Of a DNA stretch of 64,000 bases, positions 16,414 through 26,101 are shown piece by piece; position 1 is the first letter of the stretch; every line of letters starts with the position of its first letter. The stretch is taken from the NCBI RefSeq assembly GCF_003289945.1, contig NZ_QMBP01000010.1, positions 62,001-126,000 of the forward strand, read 5' to 3'. The notes beneath the pieces were generated by a model. It made no database searches, was not told the origin of the DNA, and worked only from the letters and a program-made list of their open reading frames with translations. A program made the translations under genes and the position numbers. This DNA is from Mesorhizobium hawassense. Its GTDB lineage: Bacteria; Pseudomonadota; Alphaproteobacteria; Rhizobiales; Rhizobiaceae.

Positions 16414-17775
16414 ATGGGTGGCATGGGCGTCATCGACCATTTCCTCGAAGTCTTCACGCGCTACATCGACGGCGGCTTTGGCCTGCTCGGCGGCGAGGTC
16501 GGCTTCATCGCCACAACCCTGATCGTCATCGATGTGACGTTGGCGGCGCTCTTCTGGTCCTGGGGAGCGGACGATGACATCATCGCGCGCCTCGTCAAAA
16601 AGACGCTGTTCGTCGGCGTTTTTGCCTATCTCATCTCCAACTGGAACAATCTCGCGGGCATCGTCTTCGAAAGCTTCGCTGGGCTTGGCCTGAAGGCCTC
16701 GGGTACGGGTTTTACCGTCAACGATCTCATGCGCCCGGGCAAGGTGGCGCAAACAGGGCTCGACGCCGGCCGGCCGTTGCTGGACTCGATCTCGAACCTG
16801 ATGGGCTATTGGTCCTTCTTCGAGAACTTCATCCAGATCGCCTGCATGTTCTTCGCCTGGGCGCTGGTACTGCTCGCCTTCTTCATCTTGGCAATCCAGC
16901 TTTTCGTCACCCTGATCGAGTTCAAGCTGACGACGCTTGCCGGTTTCGTGCTGATTCCCTTCGGTCTGTTCGGCAAATCCGCCTTCATGGCCGAGCGCGT
17001 GCTTGGCAACGTCATCTCGTCCGGCATCAAGGTGCTGGTGCTCGCCGTCATCATCGGCATCGGCTCGACCCTCTTTTCCGAGTTCACCGCAGGCTTCAAC
17101 GGCAACACGCCGTCGATCGACGATGCCATGGCGATCGTGCTGGCCGCGCTGTCGCTGCTCGGCCTTGGCATCTTTGGACCGGGCATTGCCAACGGTCTCG
17201 TCTCCGGCGGCCCGCAGCTCGGCGCCGGTGCTGCGGTCGGCACCGGGCTCGCCGCCGGCGGCATGGCAGCAGTGGGCGCCGCGGCCGCCGGCGCAGTCGT
17301 ATCCGGCGGCGCAGCTGTCAGCGGCGGTCCAGCAACGGCGGCCCGTGGCGGTGCCGCCATCGCGGGCAGGGCATCCACAGCCTACAATCTCGGCGCGGCC
17401 GGAGAGTCTGGCTTTTCCGGCGTCACATCCGGGCTCGGCGGTGTCATGAAAGCTGGCGCCCAGGGCGCCATCTCACCGCTGAAGCGTGCGGCCAATAGTG
17501 CGGCAGGCAGCATGAAAGACAGCTACCAGTCAGGCGCTCGCGCTGCCTTCGAGGCGACGGGCGGATCATCCGCCGCCAGCACAATCGGCGCGAACGCCGC
17601 CGAAGCCGGCTCCGCTCCCGCCCCGTCCTCCGCCACCGAACGTCAGCCCGCCTGGGCGAAGCGCATGAAGCGCTCGCAACAGATGACCCATGGCGTCCAG
17701 GCCGCCGCTCACGCCGTTCGCAGTGGCGACAGCCATGGCGGCGGCTCCTCGATCAACCTCTCTGAAAGCGACTGA
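16414..17775 (+). CDS. trbL: TrbL, VirB6-like polytopic membrane protein
   Basis: 453 residues. Residues 1-260 hold five or six membrane helices with the segments VIDHFLEVFTRYIDGGFGLLG and LIEFKLTTLAGFVLIPFG that mark TrbL. The C-terminal 190 residues are rich in glycine, alanine and serine and probably disordered, which is usual in these operons. It forms part of the inner-membrane channel. The ATG at 16423 is a second possible start. Confidence 0.92.
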   Translation: MGGMGVIDHFLEVFTRYIDGGFGLLGGEVGFIATTLIVIDVTLAALFWSWGADDDIIARLVKKTLFVGVFAYLISNWNNLAGIVFESFAGLGLKASGTGFTVNDLMRPGKVAQTGLDAGRPLLDSISNLMGYWSFFENFIQIACMFFAWALVLLAFFILAIQLFVTLIEFKLTTLAGFVLIPFGLFGKSAFMAERVLGNVISSGIKVLVLAVIIGIGSTLFSEFTAGFNGNTPSIDDAMAIVLAALSLLGLGIFGPGIANGLVSGGPQLGAGAAVGTGLAAGGMAAVGAAAAGAVVSGGAAVSGGPATAARGGAAIAGRASTAYNLGAAGESGFSGVTSGLGGVMKAGAQGAISPLKRAANSAAGSMKDSYQSGARAAFEATGGSSAASTIGANAAEAGSAPAPSSATERQPAWAKRMKRSQQMTHGVQAAAHAVRSGDSHGGGSSINLSESD

Positions 17776-17777
17776 GC

Positions 17778-18461
17778 ATGTTCAAACGACCGTCCACGCA
17801 TTACGGCAAATCCCCACAACCCGAGACGCCCTACCAGCGCGCCGCCCAGGTCTGGGACGAGCGCATTGGTTCGGCTCGCGTGCAGGCGCGCAATTGGCGC
17901 ACCATGGCCTTCGGTTGCCTGGCGCTCGCCGCGGGGTTCTCCACAGCACTCGTCTGGCAATCCGCCAATGGCTCGATCGTGCCCTGGGTGGTGCAGGTCG
18001 ATCGTCTCGGCCAGGCGCAGGCCGTGGGACCGGCCGTTGCCGACTATCAGCCGAACGATCCGCAGATCGCCTTCTACCTGGCGCACTTCATCGAACAGGT
18101 GAGGTCGATCCCCGCCGATCCGGTCATCGTGCGGCAGAACTGGCTGCGCGCCTATGACTTCGCGACGCAGGGCGGGGCGCTGGCTCTCAACGACTATGCG
18201 CGCGCCAATGACCCGTTCGCCAAGGTCGGCAAACAGCAGGTCGCCGTCGACGTGTCGTCGGTCATCCGCGCATCGCCGGTGAGCTTCCGCATCGCCTGGG
18301 TCGAACGCCGCTATCAGGACGGTTCCCTCGCTTCCACCGAGCGCTGGTCCGCGATCCTCACAATTGTCGTGCAGCCCCCGCGCGACGCCGACGCGCTGAG
18401 GAAGAACCCGCTCGGCATCTACATCAACGCCATCAACTGGTCGAAGGAGCTTGGACAATGA
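17778..18461 (+). CDS. trbF: TrbF, VirB8-like conjugation protein
   Basis: 227 residues. An N-terminal cytoplasmic part contains NPETPYQRAAQVWDERIGSA-like residues near 15-35, followed by one membrane helix (about 45-65) and a periplasmic VirB8-like domain with WVVQVDRLGQAQAVGPA. It scaffolds the inner-membrane side of the channel. The start is two bases after the trbL stop and its stop overlaps the trbG start by four bases. Confidence 0.92.
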   Translation: MFKRPSTHYGKSPQPETPYQRAAQVWDERIGSARVQARNWRTMAFGCLALAAGFSTALVWQSANGSIVPWVVQVDRLGQAQAVGPAVADYQPNDPQIAFYLAHFIEQVRSIPADPVIVRQNWLRAYDFATQGGALALNDYARANDPFAKVGKQQVAVDVSSVIRASPVSFRIAWVERRYQDGSLASTERWSAILTIVVQPPRDADALRKNPLGIYINAINWSKELGQ

Positions 18462-19597
18462 CGCCCACACTCTTCAAGGCCGCCCACTGGGGGTGTCCAA
18501 CTTTCCTCATCCACGCATTGCCAGCTTTCCGCAAGATAGCCTTTCCAGCACTTCTGCTTTGCACTTCGGCGCTTGCAGGCTGTGCCACCAGGCAGAAGCC
18601 GCCGGAGATTTCCTATGACGATCCGGTCCCGGCCGTGCAGGCCGTCGATCCGCCCCCGCCGGTCAAGGTGGTGGAGCTGTCTAAGCCGCTGCCGCTTCCC
18701 GGCCAGTTGAAGCCGGTCGGCAAGGACGCGAAGCCCGCGCCGGAACCGATCGATCCAGCCGCGCGCGTGAACCTGGCCAATGCGGCCGCCCGCGTTCAGC
18801 CTGTGCGCAACGGGTTCATCAACTCGATGCAGGTCTATCCCTTCGTTGATGGCGCGCTCTATCAGGTCTATGCCTCGCCGGGGCAGATCACCGACATCGC
18901 GCTCCAGCCCGGCGAGCAGCTCGTCGGCTCCGGTCCCGTCGCCGCCGGCGACACCGTGCGCTGGATCATCGGCGATACCGAGAGCGGTATGGGCGGGACC
19001 AAGCAAGTCCACATTCTCGTCAAGCCGACCCGCGCCGGCCTTCTCACCAATCTCGTCATCAATACCGATCGGCGCACCTATCACATGGAACTGCGCTCGA
19101 CGCCGTCGACCTATATGGCATCGGTCTCCTGGCAATACCCGCAGGATCAACTCATCGCCTTGCGCAGGCAGAACCAGCAGGCCGAAGCTGCACAGCCGGT
19201 CTCGGCGGGCATCGATCTTTCGCGCGTCAATTTCCGCTACGAGGTGACAGGCGATCGTGCACCGTGGCGGCCTCTGCGTGCCTTCGACGATGGCAAGCAG
19301 GTGTTCATCGAGTTTCCGCGGGGCATCGGCCAGGGTGAGATGCCGCCACTTTTCGTGGTTGGGCCGGAAGGCGACACGTCGGAGCTGGTGAACTATCGCG
19401 TGCGCGGCAACTACATGATCGTCGATCGGCTGTTTGCCGCCGCCGAGTTGCGCTTCGGCGCCGGCAAGAACCAGCAGCGCGTCCGCGTCTCCCGCACCGA
19501 TGGGGTGAGGAGCAGTCGATTTTCATGGGTGCGTGGCCCTGTTGAGACTCCGAAAGCGACGAACCTGCGAACAGACAGCGGAGGGTCGCCATCATGA
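18458..19597 (+). CDS. trbG: TrbG, VirB9-like outer-membrane channel protein
   Basis: 379 residues. A signal peptide ends in the lipobox LAGC (residues about 39-42), after an unusually long 24-residue lead. A proline-rich linker and the VirB9 domain follow, with VRNGFINSMQVYPFVDGALYQ-type residues and TNLVINTDRRTYHMEL. The last 30 residues after RVSRTDG appear to be an extension compared with the usual end of the family. The protein joins TrbI in the outer-membrane core complex. It overlaps trbF and trbI by four bases each. Confidence 0.92.
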   Translation: MTPTLFKAAHWGCPTFLIHALPAFRKIAFPALLLCTSALAGCATRQKPPEISYDDPVPAVQAVDPPPPVKVVELSKPLPLPGQLKPVGKDAKPAPEPIDPAARVNLANAAARVQPVRNGFINSMQVYPFVDGALYQVYASPGQITDIALQPGEQLVGSGPVAAGDTVRWIIGDTESGMGGTKQVHILVKPTRAGLLTNLVINTDRRTYHMELRSTPSTYMASVSWQYPQDQLIALRRQNQQAEAAQPVSAGIDLSRVNFRYEVTGDRAPWRPLRAFDDGKQVFIEFPRGIGQGEMPPLFVVGPEGDTSELVNYRVRGNYMIVDRLFAAAELRFGAGKNQQRVRVSRTDGVRSSRFSWVRGPVETPKATNLRTDSGGSPS

Positions 19598-20838
19598 GCA
19601 ACGGATTGGATCCCAGGAAGGAAGAAGGCCGGGGGCCGGCGAATGACGCCCGGCCGGAGGCGCCGGTCGAGGATGACGCCCGGCCGCTGACAGGCGAGCC
19701 GGCCGCGGCCATGCGGCTGCGCGCCGAGCCGCCCCGCGTGACGCGTCTGTCCCGCAAGGCGCTGGCCGGATTGGGGCTCGCCGCAAGCCTGACTGTCGGT
19801 GGGGCGCTGATCTACGCGCTGCAGAACCGTCAGCAAGGCCAGGGGCAGGAGCTGTATTCAACGGATAATCGTTCGACGCCCGATGGGCTTGCCGGCCTGC
19901 CGAAGGATTATGCGGGAGTTCCGAAGCTTGGCCCACCGCTTCCCGGTGATCTTGGCCGCCCGATCCTCAACGCGCAAAATGGCGGCCCCGCGCCATCGAC
20001 AGGTCCCGTTGGACCGGACCCGGAGGAGCAGCGCCGGGAGCAGGAACTGGAAGCGGCGAGAACCGCGCGTCTGTTCGCGTCCACGCAAACGCGGCCTGCG
20101 GCTGAGGCGACTGCCGCTCAGTCTACAACAGGCACTCCGCCACAGCCCGACCTTTCCAGCCTTGGCCTCGCGCTGCAGCCAGCGACGCCCTCGGCGCAGG
20201 ACCGCCAGCGCGCATTCCTCGATCAGCCACCGGACAAACGCACCGTCTCGGCCGATCGCGTCGTGGCGCCGGCGTCGAAAAGCGTTCTGCAGGCGGGCGC
20301 CGTCATTGCAGCCGCCCTCATCACTGGCATCCGCTCCGACCTGCCGGGCCAGATTACCGCGCAGGTAACGGAGAATGTCTATGACAGCCCCACCGGCCAT
20401 ATCCTTCTCATTCCGCAGGGCACGCGCCTCATCGGCCAGTATGACAATGGCGTCGGCTTCGGCCAGCGTCGCGTGTTGCTGGTCTGGACCAGGCTGATTT
20501 TTCCTGACGGACGCTCCATCGTTCTTGAACGTGAGCCCGGCGCGGACGCCGAAGGCTATGCTGGCCTTGAGGATGGCGTCGATTATCACTGGGGCGAGTT
20601 GTTCAAGGCTGCAGCACTTTCCACGGTGCTGAGCATCGGCGCGCAGGCTGGCTCATCAGGCCAGGAGAGCGACATCATGCGCGCTCTGCGCCAGGGTGCT
20701 TCCGACAGCATCAGCCAGGCCGGCCAGCAGATCGTCCAGCGGCAGCTCAACATAGCGCCGACGCTCACCATCCGACCGGGATTCCCGGTACGCGTTATCG
20801 TCACGCACGACATCGTGCTTGAACCTTACGGAGGCTGA
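19594..20838 (+). CDS. trbI: TrbI, VirB10-like channel protein
   Basis: 414 residues. A cytoplasmic N terminus (1-52), one membrane helix (about 55-76), a proline-rich periplasmic linker and the VirB10 domain from about residue 215, with KSVLQAGAVIAAALITGI, GQITAQVTENVYDSPTG and LLIPQGTRLIGQYDNGV. It spans the envelope and links the ATPases to the outer-membrane pore. It overlaps trbG and is followed after five bases by a DUF2274 gene. Confidence 0.94.
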   Translation: MSNGLDPRKEEGRGPANDARPEAPVEDDARPLTGEPAAAMRLRAEPPRVTRLSRKALAGLGLAASLTVGGALIYALQNRQQGQGQELYSTDNRSTPDGLAGLPKDYAGVPKLGPPLPGDLGRPILNAQNGGPAPSTGPVGPDPEEQRREQELEAARTARLFASTQTRPAAEATAAQSTTGTPPQPDLSSLGLALQPATPSAQDRQRAFLDQPPDKRTVSADRVVAPASKSVLQAGAVIAAALITGIRSDLPGQITAQVTENVYDSPTGHILLIPQGTRLIGQYDNGVGFGQRRVLLVWTRLIFPDGRSIVLEREPGADAEGYAGLEDGVDYHWGELFKAAALSTVLSIGAQAGSSGQESDIMRALRQGASDSISQAGQQIVQRQLNIAPTLTIRPGFPVRVIVTHDIVLEPYGG

Positions 20839-20843
20839 AAAAA

Positions 20844-21068
20844 ATGGCCAAGCTGAAACTGGGGCCAATTGCTGACGACAAACCTGTCAAGGTCATGGTG
20901 GAGCTCCCCGCGGCACTGCACCGTGACCTGGCCGCCTATGCCGAAATCCTCGGCCGCGACGCGGGGCAACGGCCAGCCGATCCGCCGCGCCTGATCGTTG
21001 CGATGTTGGAGCGGTTCATTGCGACGGATCGGGGCTTTGCCAGGTCTAAGCGCTCGGAGGGCGGTTAA
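20844..21068 (+). CDS. DUF2274 family protein
   Basis: 74 residues: MAKLKLGPIADDKPVKV at the start, then LPAALHRDLAAYAEILGR and a final helix. It matches DUF2274, a small protein that regularly closes trb operons of this type and looks like a short ribbon-helix-helix protein (strand, helix, helix). Function unknown. It is five bases downstream of trbI. Confidence 0.8.
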   Translation: MAKLKLGPIADDKPVKVMVELPAALHRDLAAYAEILGRDAGQRPADPPRLIVAMLERFIATDRGFARSKRSEGG

Positions 21069-21112
21069 TAGCCGGACGACTGAAGTCGAACCGCCTCTGT
21101 CGCGCCTCCCGT

Positions 21113-22045
21113 TCATGGCGTGATTTCAGGTTTCGCGCTTGACGGGGGTAGGCTCAAGTCGCGTGTCACCATGTTTCTTGCAGTCCCAACCAGCCGCAAA
21201 AGCGTACGCTTGGGGTTTGATTCCAGCCACACTGCCTTGATCGAAGTGATGCTGTTCTGACCGTCGATGGGTTTCCACACCGTAGCGTCGATGGCGACTG
21301 TCCTGGCAAAACCTTCGCCTGCCAGAGTCACGCCTTGACCGAGTTGTATCTTGAGGATGACCGTACCTTCGCTCGCGCGACATATTTGAATAGCGGGGCC
21401 ACCATCCGCGGCAATCTTTTCCAGCAAAACCGGATCCTGCGCCGATCCGACCGAAAGCAGGAGACATGTATCTGCAAGATCGCTCCATCTGACTGCCGGC
21501 CTTTCAGCGAGCGGATGGCCACCGGGCAGGAGAACGAACAAGCGCTCGTGCCCAAATAGCTCGCTTCGGCATAAGGCGCCGTTCTCGAGCCCGTGCGTGA
21601 AGACGATATCGAGGCGCCGGCGACGTATTGCCGCCAGACACTGTTCTTGGGGAACGTCCTCGATGGCGATGCTCACGTCCGGATGTAAGCTGCAAAATCG
21701 ATCGACAAGGCGCGCCACGAACGCCCGGCCTATCTGGCCGCACAACCCTATCTTGACTGTTTTGGCATCCTGGTCGCCACGACCAACTCCGGCCAGGGCA
21801 TCTCGCAAGCCTTCATAATGGGCCCGGACGAGGTCAGTCCAGGCCCGGCCTGCTTCGGTCAGCCGAACACCATGAACGTCGCGATCAAACAACTGCATGT
21901 CCAGCAATTGCTCGAGAGCAACGATGTTGCGGCTGACACAGGATTCCCTCACTCTGAGAACTCTTGCGGCCTGCCTGAGGCTACCGTGGTCGACGGCCGC
22001 GAAGACATGGTCCAGACGGCGCAACGTATTGTTGACCTGTCTCAA
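21113..22045 (-). CDS. LysR-family transcription regulator
   Basis: 310 residues. The N-terminal winged helix is VFAAVDHGSLRQAARVLRV with RNIVALEQLLDMQLFDR (residues about 14-55), followed by a substrate-binding domain with LCGQIGRAFVARLVDRFCSLHP and ADTCLLLSVGSAQ. LysR genes in this position and orientation are regular at the end of trb operons of this type; they may regulate transfer, but no target or ligand is known. It converges on DUF2274 with 44 bases between the two. Confidence 0.88.
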   Translation of the reverse strand: MRQVNNTLRRLDHVFAAVDHGSLRQAARVLRVRESCVSRNIVALEQLLDMQLFDRDVHGVRLTEAGRAWTDLVRAHYEGLRDALAGVGRGDQDAKTVKIGLCGQIGRAFVARLVDRFCSLHPDVSIAIEDVPQEQCLAAIRRRRLDIVFTHGLENGALCRSELFGHERLFVLLPGGHPLAERPAVRWSDLADTCLLLSVGSAQDPVLLEKIAADGGPAIQICRASEGTVILKIQLGQGVTLAGEGFARTVAIDATVWKPIDGQNSITSIKAVWLESNPKRTLLRLVGTARNMVTRDLSLPPSSAKPEITP

Positions 22046-22282
22046 GGCTCAGGAGCCTCGCGGATATCGTTCTGCATGAGGACGCAATGCAGCCGGGCCG
22101 ACGCGAACGCCGCTCTTGGCGGTCATGTTCGTCAGCGTCGAAAAGGCTTGGGCCACGGCGCATCTGCCAAGCAGAGTTTCCGCATTGATGACGTTCAATA
22201 TCAAACATGACCGATGCACTGAAACCTCTACAAAAGATCGAGATGTCCCGTCACGTGGGAACGCTGGGACCGCCTCTCATCA

Positions 22283-23275
22283 TCATTCCTGCGCGACGAC
22301 GCTAACCGGCAGGGTCGGATACAAGCTGGTTTCGTAGACGTACTCGTGCGGAATGGCCGGAGTGGCCATCTGGGAAAGGTAACGGTTCAGGTTTTCCTCG
22401 CTATTGCTCGCCGCGAGGCTGCAGAAATTTCCGCTGTTCCAGGTCAAGGCGCAGTAGCTGAAATGCGCGCGTATGGCGTCAGCCATCTCTGCCAAAGTAA
22501 CCTCATTGCCGAACATCGTATTCAAAACGAGGTTCTGCTTCTTCTCGATTTCGTCCGGGGGAAAATAGCGCGCCTTGAAGCCGAAATCCTTCTGGTATTC
22601 GCGACGCCTGTAATCGGGCTCCTCGGCTGCCCGGAACTTCTCGACGAAGACGAAGATTCCGTCCTGCTTGAGGTGCTGGGTCACGAACTCGATCTGGCTT
22701 GCTCGGTTTGGCGAGTACATCTGAAAGGTCGTATCTTCGAGAATAATATCGAACCCGTGGGCGAAATCTGCCAGTCGCGGACCTGAAGTCAGGACGTCCT
22801 TGGTCAATTTATGGAAGGGGCCAATGAAGAAATCGGCGTGCGGCGGTTCGCCATAGGCCATGAAACTTGTGTAATTCTCCGCGTTCGGACTGCACGACAG
22901 TGTGCGTATCTGTCCCTCGGACAGTTCGGACAACGTTCTCGCCATCGTGCCTTCCGCCGTTCCAAGGCTGTACAGCGAAAGCGGAGCGCTACGATGCCGT
23001 GCGTATTTCAGCACCGCATGGGCCATCCGGCATTCCTCTTCCAATCGGTAGGGGATGCTGCCGTGATAGTGCTGGTCAAAAAAACCTTGGCGGGTCGCGT
23101 GCAGCGCGACCAGATCGCGCAGGAGTTCATCGCTCGGCAGAAGTCGGGCATCGGCCACGGGCTTGCGGATCGGCATCCCGCTCTTTCCTGCGGCGGTCGC
23201 CGCGAAGAAGCCGGCAAGTCCGTTGATCCGCGGGCCATGATCGCATTCGGCCAGAAAATCCTTTAGACCTCGCAT
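22283..23275 (-). CDS. Class I SAM-dependent methyltransferase, substrate unknown
   Basis: 330 residues from the ATG at 23275, chosen because GGGAGG lies nine bases upstream; earlier in-frame starts at 23302 and 23338 lack this. A Rossmann-type motif I is SLYSLGTAEGTMARTLSE (near residue 103), followed by an acidic-loop region and FDIILEDTTFQMYSP, then LKQDGIFVFVEKF, the motif IV and post-motif strands of class I methyltransferases. The substrate cannot be read. It is divergent from an AraC gene and near an exporter, so a small-molecule biosynthesis role is possible. Confidence 0.65.
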   Translation of the reverse strand: MRGLKDFLAECDHGPRINGLAGFFAATAAGKSGMPIRKPVADARLLPSDELLRDLVALHATRQGFFDQHYHGSIPYRLEEECRMAHAVLKYARHRSAPLSLYSLGTAEGTMARTLSELSEGQIRTLSCSPNAENYTSFMAYGEPPHADFFIGPFHKLTKDVLTSGPRLADFAHGFDIILEDTTFQMYSPNRASQIEFVTQHLKQDGIFVFVEKFRAAEEPDYRRREYQKDFGFKARYFPPDEIEKKQNLVLNTMFGNEVTLAEMADAIRAHFSYCALTWNSGNFCSLAASNSEENLNRYLSQMATPAIPHEYVYETSLYPTLPVSVVAQE

Positions 23276-23481
23276 CGCAGTATGCCTCCCACACCCTTCC
23301 ATTGGTGAGACGCCAAGAACTCGATGGGGATCTGCCACTAAAATAAGAGTTGTCTAATATTTCGATTGGCTCAAGTACTGGCTGACGACACTGGTAGGGC
23401 TGCGTGGCGCGTGCGGCTTTCATTCAATTGCTATATTTTTACTAAAGTCACATCTTCCACCAACTCCCAGTTATTTTTTAT

Positions 23482-24285
23482 TTGTTCGGCAACCGGTGGT
23501 TAGGCAAACACAGTGGAACCAGCTGGTCGCTATGGGAGGCTGCTTCGATTCGCGGATACTCTTGCCTCGACCCCAACAAGATTCGTCCATCACAGCACCA
23601 GACGCTCGCTCACCAGTGTGAGGGCTGGGGGCAAGTGCGGGCGGACTTGATCAAAAGGACTGGGCTGGAGCGTCAGGAAACAAGGATTGCCTTTCCAGGG
23701 CCTGTGTTCTTGTTGAACCTAAAGGGTGTCGCGCGCAACGGGGAAGACTTCGTCGATGGGCGCCGGATATCCTTCCAGCCGCGGCGTGCCGGCTCGATAA
23801 TCTATATGCCTGGAGGCAAGGATTGGACTGGCTGGGATGAGGGCGACGCGAACGCCGCCTACCTGCTCGTTTCGATCGAACAGGGCTTCGCTGACGAGGT
23901 ATTTGGGGGAATGGTGGTGGGTCGTCGTCCAACTGACCTGCCGCCGTCGATCGGATTTCGAGACAGCGTCGCGGAGATGGCGCTGCAGAGGATCGCCATC
24001 GAACTCAAGCAGCCCGATCCTATCAGCGCAACGATGGTGGAGAGCCTAGCGACGCAATTGCTCGCGCAGATGGTCAGGTTGAGCGGCGTCTATCGTGAAC
24101 AGGCAAAAGGCGGTCTGTCGTCGTTCGACCTCAAGCGGGTAATAGGAATGATCGAGGCCTCGCCGGACGGCAGACCCACCTTGGCCGCTTTGGCAAAGGA
24201 GGTTGGTGTCAGCCGGTTCCATTTCTGGAGGGCCTTCAAGCAGTCGACAGGCATGACGCCGCACGCATTCATTGCGCAGCGCCGA
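23482..24285 (+). pseudogene. AraC-family regulator, 5' part, interrupted by insertion
   Basis: 268 codons from a TTG at 23482 (start uncertain) to 24285. The N-terminal sensor domain contains FLLNLKGVARNGEDF and a jelly-roll-like pattern; the first helix-turn-helix is LAALAKEVGVSRFHFWRAFKQ (near residue 232), ending with TPHAFIAQRR. The frame then runs 9 codons into foreign DNA and stops at 24312. The missing C terminus lies at 27617-27772. The two parts rejoin in frame to a 319-residue AraC protein. It is divergent from the methyltransferase gene and upstream of the exporter gene, so it probably controlled both. Confidence 0.85.
24275..24285 (+). repeat. Left copy of 11-bp direct repeat flanking the insertion
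   Basis: CGCAGCGCCGA occurs at 24275-24285 and again at 27606-27616, at the two junctions of the insertion in the AraC gene. IS256-family elements duplicate 8 or 9 target bases, so 9 of the 11 may be the duplication and two chance identity. The uninterrupted gene would hold one copy. Confidence 0.75.
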
Positions 24286-25696
24286 TCGTGCCCACTGGCG
24301 TGGTGTAGCTGACGGCATTGGTCGCCGTGCTCTCCGGCATGGGCCGGAATGATCAGCGCGCCACTGCGGGCAGGCTGATGAGCGGATCATCGCTCATCTG
24401 GCTGATGGTTTCCAGCGTCATGTATCTGGCGCGCTGCACGGCCCATTCGTCGTTCTGCTCGAGCAGCAACGCGCCAACGAGACGGACGATGGCGTCATCA
24501 TTGGGGAATATGCCGACGACCTCGGTCCTGCGCTTGATCTCGCCGTTGAGACGCTCGATCGGGTTGATGCTGTGAAGCTTGACGCGGTGCTCTTTCGGGA
24601 AAGTCATGTAGGCGAGCACGTCGTGCTCGGCCTCGTCCATGATGGTGGCGAGCTTCGGCACCTTGGGCCGGATCTGGTCGGCCACGGCGCGCCATTGCAC
24701 GCTTGCGGCTTCGGCCGTCTCCTGCGCGAAGGCGGTGGCGATGAAGGCCGAGACGACGCGGCGGCCGCTCTTGCCGGCATGCGCCAGCACGTTCCTCATG
24801 AAGTGGACCCGGCAGCGCTGCCAGGTGGCTGAGAGCACCTTCGTGACCGCTGCCTTGATGCCCTCATGGGCGTCGGAGACGACGAGCTTGACCCCGCGCA
24901 GGCCGCGCCGGGTGAGCTTGCGCAGGAACTCCGTCCAGATCGGTTCGGCCTCGGAGGTGCCAACCTCCATGCCCAGCACCTCGCGGCGGCCGTCGGTGTT
25001 GACGCCGACGGCGATGATGACGGCGACCGAGACGATGCGGCCGCCGCGGCGCACCTTCAGGTAGGTGGCATCAATCCATAGGTATGGCCAGTCGCCCTCG
25101 ATCGGCCGCTCGAGGAAGGCCTTGACCTTGCCGTCGATTTCCTCGCACAGCCGCGACACCTGGCTCTTGGAAATGCCGCTCATGCCCATCGCCTTGACCA
25201 GATCATCGACCGAGCGGGTCGAGATACCTTGGACGTAAGCTTCCTGGATGACGGCCGTCAGCGCCTTCTCAGCCATGCGGCGCGGCTCCAGGAACGAGGG
25301 GAAGTAGGAGCCCTTCCTCAGCTTGGGGATGCGCAGCTCCACCGTTCCGGCCCGCGTCTCCCAGTCCCTGTCGCGGTAGCCATTGCGCTGGGCGATCCGC
25401 AGCGCGCTCTTCTCGCCATAGCCGGCGCCGGTGGCGGCACCCACCTCCAGCTCCATCAGCCGCTCGGCGGCAAAGCCGATCATCTCGCGCAAGATATCGG
25501 CGTCGGGGGTCTTCTCCACGAGCGTGCGCAGGTTCATCATGTCGTCGGTCATCGGTGGTTCCTTCGAATCAGGTTGGTGTCAGCAACCCGACCCTACCGG
25601 GGAACATCGATGACCGCTGCTATCGCCGCTCGCTCGCTACAGCGCTGTTGAGGGCGCGCTCGCGAGCGGCTTCGCCACCGCCCAGCTACACCACCT
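24286..25696 (-). mobile_element. IS256-family insertion sequence
   Basis: About 1.4 kb around an IS256-type transposase gene. The left end holds GTGGTGTAGCTG at 24300-24311 and the right end holds its complement CAGCTACACCAC near 25683-25694, a 12-base inverted core; IS256 itself has a similar core about 17 bases in from its tip. The right tip seems to be cut by a group II intron, so the last few bases of the element may be 27600-27605. Exact ends are inferred, not proved. Confidence 0.7.
24353..25552 (-). CDS. IS256-family transposase
   Basis: 399 residues, full length and uninterrupted. The DDE residues can be placed in WPYLWIDATYLKVRR, LVVSDAHEGIKAAV and INPIERLNGEIKRR, and the CRVHFMRNVLAH segment is characteristic of the family. 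The gene is transcribed towards the left inverted repeat and should encode an active enzyme. Insertion inactivated the surrounding AraC gene. Confidence 0.93.
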   Translation of the reverse strand: MTDDMMNLRTLVEKTPDADILREMIGFAAERLMELEVGAATGAGYGEKSALRIAQRNGYRDRDWETRAGTVELRIPKLRKGSYFPSFLEPRRMAEKALTAVIQEAYVQGISTRSVDDLVKAMGMSGISKSQVSRLCEEIDGKVKAFLERPIEGDWPYLWIDATYLKVRRGGRIVSVAVIIAVGVNTDGRREVLGMEVGTSEAEPIWTEFLRKLTRRGLRGVKLVVSDAHEGIKAAVTKVLSATWQRCRVHFMRNVLAHAGKSGRRVVSAFIATAFAQETAEAASVQWRAVADQIRPKVPKLATIMDEAEHDVLAYMTFPKEHRVKLHSINPIERLNGEIKRRTEVVGIFPNDDAIVRLVGALLLEQNDEWAVQRARYMTLETISQMSDDPLISLPAVAR

Positions 25697-26101
25697 GTGG
25701 GGAGTACGTCATGCCAAGCTGATGATTGCTTGTGGGTGCAAGTCCCATCCGGCCAAAACCGTAGCGGGCAAGCCGGGACCGAGTCTTGCGGGCGTCGTGG
25801 TAACGCGGGGTCTGAAGTGTAGACAGGAGCCATGCGGGGTGCGGGATTGAGCCTCGAAAGGTGGAAGTTCGCGGAGGCCGAGTGTGTTCCCTAAACACGA
25901 AGGCAGCATGAGCATCGTCGTTATGCGAGACGATGTCGCTCCGTCGGGGTCGAAGGCCGGATCACGCATGGAAGGTAATCATCGGAACATGAGAGGCCCG
26001 ACCGGGTCCGCTGGATTGGTCTCCAGTGGGGGGCAGCAGCAAGGCACTGCCGGAGCTGCCGTCCGAGCTGAGGTCGGGAGTCGGACTGGTTCATAGTACT
26101 G